From: Chitinophagaceae bacterium | GTDB taxonomy: Bacteria > Bacteroidota > Bacteroidia > Chitinophagales > Chitinophagaceae | Length of the DNA: 8,943 bases | Reading direction: 5' to 3' | Assembly (NCBI GenBank): GCA_947489175.1 | Contig: CANLED010000065.1 | Location: forward strand, 1-8,943 | Part shown: positions 1 to 5,673 of the stretch, in pieces | Layout: each line of letters opens with the position of its first letter | How positions within the stretch are numbered: the stretch's first letter is position 1 | Notes under the pieces: model-generated | What the model was told of the DNA's origin: nothing | Databases searched by the model: none | The model's input: only the letters and a program-made list of their open reading frames with translations | Translations under genes and position numbers: made by a program

Positions 1-1
1 T

Positions 2-1282
2 TTTAGTTTATTGAGTCATGGTCTTCTGGCACAAGACAGCATATTTAGTGCCAAGGATGCTGTTAATATGGCAATACAACAGAATCTTGAGATTCAAATT
101 GCACAATCAGATTTAGAAATTGCAACCATTAATAATAATTGGGGAAACGCTGGCAAATGGCCATTGATTACGGCCAATATTAGCAATACTGAAGCATTAT
201 CCAACATTAACCAGAAGCTTTCTAACGGGAGCAGCATTGTAAGAAACAATGTTTCAAATAACAATTTTAATACAAATGTGGCTATTTCATGGCGCGTTTT
301 CAATGGTTTCAGGGTTAGATCGACAAAAGAGCGTTTTGAATCTATTGAGAAAATGGGAAGTATTGCTTTACAACAGCAAATTGATCAAATAGTATTTGAC
401 GTTTTGAATATTTATAACAATATTATCAGGTTAAAGAAGCAAGTAAGTGCTACTTCTGCCATTATTGATCTTTCAAAAGAAAGACTGAAAATTGCAGAAA
501 CCAGGTTTAATGTAGGAAGTGGTGCAAAAACAGACATGTTGCAGGCAAAAATTGACTTAAATGCCCAAGAGGTTAACCTACAAAATATTTATAAACAACT
601 TGATAATACCAGAGCCAGCATCAACACAATGCTTAAAAGAAAGCCGGATGATTCATTTATCGCCAAGGATGATCAATTTAGTATCCCTGTTATTGTTTAT
701 GCAAATGTTGTTGAAAAATTAGAAAAGCAAAACTACCAATTGCTGTTAGCCGAACAAGAAAAAGTTAATATTCTCATAGACAAGAAAATTATAAATTCAC
801 AGCGGATGCCAACTGCTACCGTTAGCTCTGTTACCAATTTAACAAAAACAAAAGCTGGAGCAGGTTTCTTCCTCACGAACCAAACTTTTGGTCCAAATTT
901 AGGCTTAGGAATTGGAATTCCTATTTTCAATGGAAATATCAATAAAACTCAACTCAAGGTTAATAGTGTTCAGCAAAAGCAACAATCGCTTCAGACTGAG
1001 TTATTAAAGTCATCTTTACAACGAGATTTATTAATTGCATTTCAAGAATATCAAAATGCAAATTCTGTTTCTAAGATAGAAGAAACCAATGTAAAATTTG
1101 CAGAAGAAAACAACATGATTTCTACAGAAAGATTCAGGAAGCTTCAAAGTAATTCAATTGAACTTCGGCAGGCACAACTGAGTTTAATAGAGGCTCAGGA
1201 TAGGTTCATAAATGCTCAATATCGTGCGCAAGTAGCCGCTTACACCCTTCTTTACTTAACAGGTGAGATCAGTAAACAATAG
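2..1282 (+). CDS. TolC/OEP-family outer-membrane efflux protein (5' end outside window)
   Basis: This is the outer-membrane channel subunit of a tripartite efflux or type I secretion system; it would form a trimeric barrel with a long periplasmic alpha-helical tunnel. The frame is open to the left edge. The first visible residues (FSLLSHGLLAQ) look like the end of a signal peptide, cut near AQ|DS, so the true start lies upstream and the TTG at 11 is probably internal. Two OEP repeats are visible. The first begins at AKDAVNMAIQQNLEIQIA, followed by the strand segment ISWRVFNGFRV. The second has the equivalent segment LGIGIPIFNGN near residue 300. Between and after them are long Gln/Asn/Lys-rich amphipathic helices. 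The protein ends AAYTLLYLTGEISKQ, as is typical of the family. About 427 residues are present, close to full length. Its partners (HlyD-type adaptor, RND or ABC pump) would lie upstream and are not visible, so the substrate is unknown. It converges with cdd across an 11-base gap. Confidence 0.9.
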   Translation, partial: FSLLSHGLLAQDSIFSAKDAVNMAIQQNLEIQIAQSDLEIATINNNWGNAGKWPLITANISNTEALSNINQKLSNGSSIVRNNVSNNNFNTNVAISWRVFNGFRVRSTKERFESIEKMGSIALQQQIDQIVFDVLNIYNNIIRLKKQVSATSAIIDLSKERLKIAETRFNVGSGAKTDMLQAKIDLNAQEVNLQNIYKQLDNTRASINTMLKRKPDDSFIAKDDQFSIPVIVYANVVEKLEKQNYQLLLAEQEKVNILIDKKIINSQRMPTATVSSVTNLTKTKAGAGFFLTNQTFGPNLGLGIGIPIFNGNINKTQLKVNSVQQKQQSLQTELLKSSLQRDLLIAFQEYQNANSVSKIEETNVKFAEENNMISTERFRKLQSNSIELRQAQLSLIEAQDRFINAQYRAQVAAYTLLYLTGEISKQ

Positions 1283-1293
1283 ATCTATTTGAA

Positions 1294-1788
1294 TTATTTG
1301 CCTAAGTTTTTGGCATTGAATGAGAATGGTAAAAGTACAGAAGCTGAATTCAATTCATATACTTCGCCTGAAGATCCTGAAAGAAGTAATCTAATAGGCT
1401 TTTCAAATCTATTTTCAAATTCTACCAAAGCTTGTCTGCACATGCCACAGGGTGCAACAGGAAAGCTAGAATCAACTTCCTTGCTATAATAACTGATGGC
1501 CATTACTACAATCGATTCATTTGGGGCAATTGAAGAAACTGCTGCTAGCAAAACTCTTTCAGCACATATTCCAATTGGATATGAAGCATTTTCTTGATTA
1601 GAGCCTATTACTACAGAATTATTACTCATGCGTGCACATGCTCCAACCATGAAGCCAGAGTAAGGTGCGTAGGCTCCTAAGGCTGTTTCACGGGCTTTTA
1701 ATAACAACGATTGATCATCTTTATTCAAAAATGAATCATTGAGATAAACGTTGTAATGAAAAGTTTGGCTAAAATCACTTTTTTGCAC
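1294..1788 (-). CDS. cdd: Cytidine deaminase
   Basis: This enzyme hydrolytically deaminates cytidine and deoxycytidine to uridine and deoxyuridine in cytosolic pyrimidine salvage. At 164 residues it has the length of the small, homotetrameric type. Motifs seen: YAPYSGFMVGA (40-50); NQENASYPIGICAER (64-78), which supplies ribose-binding N65 and E67, zinc ligand C75 and proton-shuttle E77; and PCGMCRQALVEF (113-124), which supplies zinc ligands C114 and C117. All catalytic residues are intact. The start is GTG. The only other in-frame option before the upstream stop is a poor ATT at 1803, and the first internal ATG (residue 53) falls after the first active-site motif. It lies 10 bases after the lepB stop with no promoter-like box between, so it is probably co-transcribed with lepB. 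There is no obvious functional link to lepB. Confidence 0.93.
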   Translation of the reverse strand: MQKSDFSQTFHYNVYLNDSFLNKDDQSLLLKARETALGAYAPYSGFMVGACARMSNNSVVIGSNQENASYPIGICAERVLLAAVSSIAPNESIVVMAISYYSKEVDSSFPVAPCGMCRQALVEFENRFEKPIRLLLSGSSGEVYELNSASVLLPFSFNAKNLGK

Positions 1789-1798
1789 GCTATTATGT

Positions 1799-3325
1799 TT
1801 AATGAATTAATCGGAATATTCTGTTCCAACGTGGACCATTTTGCCATGAGAACCAAATCAGCGAAGCTTTACCTACAACATGATCTTCAGGAACAAAACC
1901 CCAAAACCTAGAATCTTGTGAATTGTGTCTGTTATCTCCCATCATCCAATAATAGTTCATTTTAAATTCATAGGTGGAAGCTTGTGATCCATTGATAAAA
2001 ACTACACCGTCTTTTTGTTCCCAAATATTATTTTCATACACTTGAATCAATCTTTTATATAACGTAATATTTCTAGCGTTTAATTCAATTTTTTCACCTT
2101 TTTTTGGAATCCAAAGTGGGCCAAAATTATCTTCACTCCATTTAAAATTTAAGGTGTCGTAAGGAAAAGTATTCCCAAAACCGCTTGAATTTAAATCTGG
2201 TTTTATTGAACTTTTGATGACAAACGGGAAATCCTTTAATTTATTCACTTGATTTTCAGTAAGCGTTATTCGGTATGTGTTTGGATTATTATTCGCTGCA
2301 ATCAAATCGCGTTGTTCAGGATCTTGAGGATCAATGTTCAATTCTTTTTTGAGAAAGTCATCAGAGAAAAAACCTTTTCCATCAAGCTGAACAATATATG
2401 GCATTTCTGAAGCAGGAGGAATAGGATTTTGTTTATTGTTTACGTATAAAATTCCGTCTATTATTTTTAGTGTATCTCCTGCGATAGCAACGCAACGTTT
2501 GATAAAATTTTCCCTTTTGTCTACGGGACGAACCAATATATCTTCTCTCTCAGCAAAAAGCATTTCACGTGTTCCACCTCTTGATTCATATGCCCTCAAG
2601 TAATCGTAATAATTTATCTCTGATTGAAATTCTTTGATTACAGTATCGCCAACAGGGTAATTAAATACAACAACATCATTGCGCTTTACTGGTTCACCAA
2701 AAAATCTTTTATAAGGAAGCTTAATCCATTCCAAATATGAAACTGAATTGGTTATTGGTAAGGTATGGTGAACAAAAGGAAAAGCCAACGGGGTATTGGG
2801 TATTCTAGGACCATAGCTTGTTTTACTAACGAAAAGAAAATCATTAACAAGTAAAGTCTTTTCCATTGATCCTGTAGGAATCACATAAGCTTCAAAAATA
2901 AATGTTCGGATGATTGTAGCGGCCACTATCGCAAAAACGGCTGCGTCAATCCATTCTCTTGTTGCTGATTTGCTGTAGTTTTTAACAATAGCAATTCCTG
3001 AAAACCTTTCATTCTTTGAAAATCCCAGATAAGGAAAGAATATAAAAGGAAAAAAAACCGTTGCTGCATGATGCAACACTGAAAATCTACCAAAATGTTC
3101 AACAAATTTAATGCATAGCCAGATAGTAACAAATTGACCTGCAATTGGAATTAATTGAAAAAAGAACCATTGTTTCTTAAGTTCCATTTTATCAACCATC
3201 AACCATGTATTATAAAAGGGAACAAAAGCTTTCCAGCCATCTATTCCAGCTTTTTTAAACATTCCAAATAATCCAATGTGAAAACCTGCAGCTGCTGCAA
3301 TAAAAATTATCCAACCTATACCCAT
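1799..3325 (-). CDS. lepB: Signal peptidase I with N-terminal DUF5684-like membrane domain
   Basis: This is the membrane-bound serine protease (family S26) that removes signal peptides from Sec-exported proteins on the outer face of the inner membrane. The catalytic Ser/Lys dyad is clear: S153 in IPTGSMEKTLLVNDF (149-163) and K276 in ENFIKRCVAIAGDTL. The C-terminal box MMGDNRHNSQDSRFWG (461-476) is intact. The first ~105 residues form an extra membrane module: a hydrophobic segment at 1-24, then GWKAFVPFYNTW (30-41), more hydrophobic stretches at 53-73 and 86-100, and FPYLGFSK. This resembles the DUF5684 family. The usual LepB transmembrane anchor follows at about 126-146. The catalytic domain has a long insertion (~300-420) between the Lys box and the last box. 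Total length is 508 residues, against 324 in E. coli; from memory, this extended form is common in Bacteroidota. The start ATG has an A/T-rich leader and promoter-like elements upstream. Confidence 0.95.
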   Translation of the reverse strand: MGIGWIIFIAAAAGFHIGLFGMFKKAGIDGWKAFVPFYNTWLMVDKMELKKQWFFFQLIPIAGQFVTIWLCIKFVEHFGRFSVLHHAATVFFPFIFFPYLGFSKNERFSGIAIVKNYSKSATREWIDAAVFAIVAATIIRTFIFEAYVIPTGSMEKTLLVNDFLFVSKTSYGPRIPNTPLAFPFVHHTLPITNSVSYLEWIKLPYKRFFGEPVKRNDVVVFNYPVGDTVIKEFQSEINYYDYLRAYESRGGTREMLFAEREDILVRPVDKRENFIKRCVAIAGDTLKIIDGILYVNNKQNPIPPASEMPYIVQLDGKGFFSDDFLKKELNIDPQDPEQRDLIAANNNPNTYRITLTENQVNKLKDFPFVIKSSIKPDLNSSGFGNTFPYDTLNFKWSEDNFGPLWIPKKGEKIELNARNITLYKRLIQVYENNIWEQKDGVVFINGSQASTYEFKMNYYWMMGDNRHNSQDSRFWGFVPEDHVVGKASLIWFSWQNGPRWNRIFRLIH

Positions 3326-3345
3326 TATATATTTTTTTAGGTGCC

Positions 3346-3353
3346 CAAATGTA
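3346..3353 (-). promoter_or_regulatory. Putative -7 promoter element for lepB-cdd
   Basis: The minus strand reads TACATTTG here, an exact match to the Bacteroidota -7 consensus TAnnTTTG, ending 20 bases before the lepB ATG. No good TTTG -33 box is seen at the expected distance. A second match, TAAATTTG, lies at 3396-3403 on the same strand and could be an alternative or additional start point. Seen: the motif matches. Inferred: promoter activity. Confidence 0.5.
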
Positions 3354-3484
3354 GGATAAATTCTTGATTTATGAACCTTTGGTTTGTATGTTCGGCAAAT
3401 TTAACATGAAGAAAATCCGTAAAGTCTAACAATGTAATAGAAAAAGAAATTATTGATAAATCTTTACTCTTTAAATGAAAAAGA

Positions 3485-3991
3485 TTAAATTCCAAGTGAA
3501 GGACTAACTTTTTTTGATGTATTTTTTTTGGGAACATCTTTCACAGTTGCTTCACTACTAAAAGAAGAAATATCAACCTTTTCACAAATTTCTACTATTT
3601 GGTCTAGATGATTTGTGCAAAAACGCATGGCAATCCAAACATGGTCTATAACCACTTCATCAATTTTACCAAACCCCTTTTGAATTAAACAATCCCAACT
3701 GCAATCTCTATTTAAATCACTTACAATTTTAGAAGTAGGTTTTGGGTAAGCAATCCAAAGTTTTCCTGCAGAGCGCAGTGATGGAATTACATCCTTTAAA
3801 ATAGAAGATAATTGTGTGTAATTTATGGCAAAAACCAGTGCAAAATCTATTTTTCTATTACGCAATAAAGGCGTTACATTTTTCGCAAAGGATAATTTTG
3901 TAAAATATTTTTCAAGGGTGGAAGGGATGCCTTGAATTAATAAATTCTTTTCATCACCAAATTCAAGCCTTTCAAAAATGTTGATGAGCAT
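3485..3991 (-). CDS. DUF3052-like protein of unknown function
   Basis: I do not know a function. This 168-residue protein has no signal peptide or membrane segment and is probably cytosolic. The central part has alternating strands and helices: IDFALVFAINY (48-58), then SAGKLWIAYPKPTSKI (74-89), then a stretch with DLNRD and CSWDCLIQKGFGKIDEVVIDHVWIAMRFC. Order and wording match what I recall of the DUF3052 family, whose members carry a similar G-LW-A-PK block followed by a D-VW-(A/G)-R(F/L) ending. The fold is reminiscent of a Rossmann-like half domain, but there is no glycine-rich cofactor loop. The last ~25 residues are Ser/Lys-rich (VPKKNTSKKVSPSLGI) and probably disordered. It sits alone, 111 bases after plsY and 159 bases before lepB, with its own promoter-like box, so operon context suggests nothing. 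The ATG at 3991 is the only sensible start. Confidence 0.7.
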   Translation of the reverse strand: MLINIFERLEFGDEKNLLIQGIPSTLEKYFTKLSFAKNVTPLLRNRKIDFALVFAINYTQLSSILKDVIPSLRSAGKLWIAYPKPTSKIVSDLNRDCSWDCLIQKGFGKIDEVVIDHVWIAMRFCTNHLDQIVEICEKVDISSFSSEATVKDVPKKNTSKKVSPSLGI

Positions 3992-4016
3992 AAATAGGTA
4001 GTTTTGGTTTAGAGAG

Positions 4017-4024
4017 CAAAATTA
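4017..4024 (-). promoter_or_regulatory. Putative -7 promoter element for the DUF3052-like gene
   Basis: The minus strand reads TAATTTTG, matching TAnnTTTG, 25 bases before the ATG of the downstream gene. No clear -33 TTTG at the usual spacing. Its spacing to the start codon is similar to that of the plsY box, which supports the reading. Confidence 0.5.
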
Positions 4025-4102
4025 ACATTTTTTCCACAAATAATAGAAATGATTCGAAATAACACCAAGTATTATGAAATTGACTAAATGAATTCAATCA
4101 AA

Positions 4103-4744
4103 TCAAGAAGATTTCCTTCTGTCTCTTTTTTTAAATATTGGGACTTTACTTTCATTACCTGATAACAACCTACCAATATTTTTTTGGTGTGTTAATATCA
4201 CCAAAAGTGCTACAACAATGGCAAATATTCTGTAAGCGTTGTTATCTACATTAAAAATGATTAGAATAAATACTGGGAAAGCCATGCTGGCCATGATTGA
4301 GCTTAAGGAAACAAATCTTGTAAAAAAAAGTACAACCAAAAATACGCCAACACACCCCAATGCTGTCCAAGGCGAAATAGCAATTATCAATCCTAATAAT
4401 GTAGCAACACCCTTACCGCCTCTGAATTCTGCCCATATAGGAAAAATATGTCCTATAACAGCCGCTAAGCCGAGTCCAATTTGAAAATTAGTGCGTGCAA
4501 AATCATTGTCAATATAAATAGGAAGCAATAATGCCAGCTTCACAGCTAATACCCCTTTGAGCATATCAAGAAACATAACGAAAGTACCCCAACGAGAACC
4601 TAAAACCCGAAAGGTATTGGTTGCACCTGCATTTCCGCTGCCATAATCCCTAATATCGATGTTAAATTGAGTTTTACTTATTATTAGGGATGTAGGGATA
4701 GATCCCAGTAAGTAAGCAAATATGATTAGAATAACTTCATTCAT
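4103..4744 (-). CDS. plsY: Acyl-phosphate:glycerol-3-phosphate acyltransferase PlsY
   Basis: PlsY is an inner-membrane enzyme that transfers an acyl group from acyl-phosphate (made by PlsX) to sn-glycerol-3-phosphate, giving lysophosphatidic acid, the first step of phospholipid synthesis. The three family motifs are present: GSGNAGATNTFRVLG (35-49), GHIFPIWAEFRGGKGVAT (98-115) and THQKNIGRLLSGNESK (185-200). Hydrophobic helices lie at about 3-23, 53-75, 88-104, 114-141 and 148-183, fitting the known multi-pass topology. Length is 213 residues, normal for the family, with a basic cytosolic tail (KKRDRRK). The ATG start places the first helix at the very N-terminus, as expected. It is 70 bases downstream of prmA and has its own promoter-like box, so it is probably transcribed separately. 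plsX is not in the window. Confidence 0.96.
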   Translation of the reverse strand: MNEVILIIFAYLLGSIPTSLIISKTQFNIDIRDYGSGNAGATNTFRVLGSRWGTFVMFLDMLKGVLAVKLALLLPIYIDNDFARTNFQIGLGLAAVIGHIFPIWAEFRGGKGVATLLGLIIAISPWTALGCVGVFLVVLFFTRFVSLSSIMASMAFPVFILIIFNVDNNAYRIFAIVVALLVILTHQKNIGRLLSGNESKVPIFKKRDRRKSS

Positions 4745-4769
4745 TCTTTTAATTTGTTTGAGGACTATA

Positions 4770-4777
4770 CAAATTTA
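4770..4777 (-). promoter_or_regulatory. Putative -7 promoter element for plsY
   Basis: The minus strand reads TAAATTTG, matching TAnnTTTG, 25 bases before the plsY ATG in the 70-base gap after prmA. The surroundings are almost pure A/T and no convincing -33 box is seen. Promoter activity is inferred. Confidence 0.5.
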
Positions 4778-4814
4778 ATAAAAAATTAATAAACCCTTTG
4801 TCTTAATTTGTTAA

Positions 4815-5633
4815 TTAGTTAGTATTAAACAAGATTGCAATCCATCCGCTGTCATGAAAAACTTCATGTTTAGTTCCAAATAATGGAGTATATTTTTCAA
4901 TAATATCATCATAATCTACCGCTAATAACCCACTAATTAATAAACACCCATTGGGTTTTAAATGTTTTCTTATAGATGAAACATGTTCTAATAAAACAGA
5001 TTTATTAATGTTTGCAAGCATAACATCTGCTTCTCCTAAACAATCTAAGTTGGTGCCTAATTGAATTGAAATTCTTGTACAATTATTGGTTGCAATGTTT
5101 TCTTCAACGTTGGTTACACTCCAACTGTCATTGTCAATTGCCTCAATTTGCGATGATAAAAGCTTTTCAGCTAGAATGGCTAAAATACCAGTACCTGTTC
5201 CGAAGTCAATGACCGTTTTATTGTTGAAATTCATTTCAAGCATTGCCTTCATCATCATCCTGGTAGTAGCATGATGACCTGTGCCAAAACTCATTTTTGG
5301 GGTGATTAAAATTTCATGTTCTATGTTTTCCAAGTGGGGATGAAAATGTGCCCTGACATGAATTTTTCCCGGAATGATAACGGGTTCGAAATTTGACTCC
5401 CACAATGCATTCCAATTTTTTTCCTCAATGTTGGTTTGGGAAAACGACAACCCTAATTCTTGAACAAACGTATTAAGTTCGTTCATATTAACTGAATTTT
5501 TATCTGCATAAGCTATCAATCCATCTTGGATTTCTTCCATGCCAATCCACCCCAGATCAGGTAACGTGGCAATAAGTATATCAATTTCCTCTGGCTTAAT
5601 CCCTTCGAATTTTATTTCAGTATAATTTATCAT
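4815..5633 (-). CDS. prmA: Ribosomal protein L11 methyltransferase
   Basis: PrmA is a cytosolic SAM-dependent methyltransferase that trimethylates amino groups of ribosomal protein L11. With the ATG at 5633 it has 272 residues. The N-terminal substrate-recognition domain (~1-65) leads into the linker NWNALWESNFEPVIIPGKI (73-91). Then come the family signature PKMSFGTGHHATTRMM (112-127), the SAM motif I VIDFGTGTGILAI (141-153), the acidic residue in AIDNDSWSV (165-173), and DVMLANINKSVLLE (203-216) at the catalytic motif. Motif I reads GTGTG where many methyltransferases have GCGSG, a tolerated variant. The start at 5633 is chosen because residues 1-10 (MINYTEIKFE) match a normal PrmA beginning. 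An in-frame ATG at 5696 would add 21 residues encoded across the pnp end and the terminator hairpin. No promoter-like box is visible between pnp and prmA. Confidence 0.93.
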   Translation of the reverse strand: MINYTEIKFEGIKPEEIDILIATLPDLGWIGMEEIQDGLIAYADKNSVNMNELNTFVQELGLSFSQTNIEEKNWNALWESNFEPVIIPGKIHVRAHFHPHLENIEHEILITPKMSFGTGHHATTRMMMKAMLEMNFNNKTVIDFGTGTGILAILAEKLLSSQIEAIDNDSWSVTNVEENIATNNCTRISIQLGTNLDCLGEADVMLANINKSVLLEHVSSIRKHLKPNGCLLISGLLAVDYDDIIEKYTPLFGTKHEVFHDSGWIAILFNTN

Positions 5634-5659
5634 AAAAAAAGCCGGTATTGCTACCGGCT
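5634..5659 (-). terminator. Intrinsic terminator after pnp
   Basis: On the minus strand an 8-base-pair perfect stem (AGCCGGTA / TACCGGCT, arms at 5652-5659 and 5640-5647) closes a GCAA tetraloop, a GNRA-type loop. A run of seven T follows (the outermost pairs with the stem A), then immediately the ATG of prmA. The stem is GC-rich in an otherwise A/T-rich gap and begins 14 bases after the pnp stop. This is a textbook Rho-independent terminator for rpsO-pnp transcripts. What is unusual is that the U-tract directly abuts the next start codon. Confidence 0.88.
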
Positions 5660-5673
5660 GTGTTTGATTTATT

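Noticed and set aside
11..13. TTG at 11 as the start of the TolC-family gene
   Set aside because: The frame is open to the window edge and the residues before it continue a hydrophobic signal-peptide core, so the true start is upstream of the window.
3459..3490. AATCTTT/AAAGATT inverted repeat after the DUF3052-like gene
   Set aside because: The 7-bp A/T-rich stem with a 14-base loop and no clean U-tract is too weak to call a terminator.
3337..3537. Minus-strand open frame of 66 codons in the lepB upstream gap
   Set aside because: It overlaps the end of the DUF3052-like gene in another frame and covers the promoter-like boxes; its composition looks like translated A/T-rich spacer.
4239..4484. 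Plus-strand open frame of 81 codons inside plsY
   Set aside because: It is antisense to conserved PlsY motifs and has no promoter box or domain of its own.
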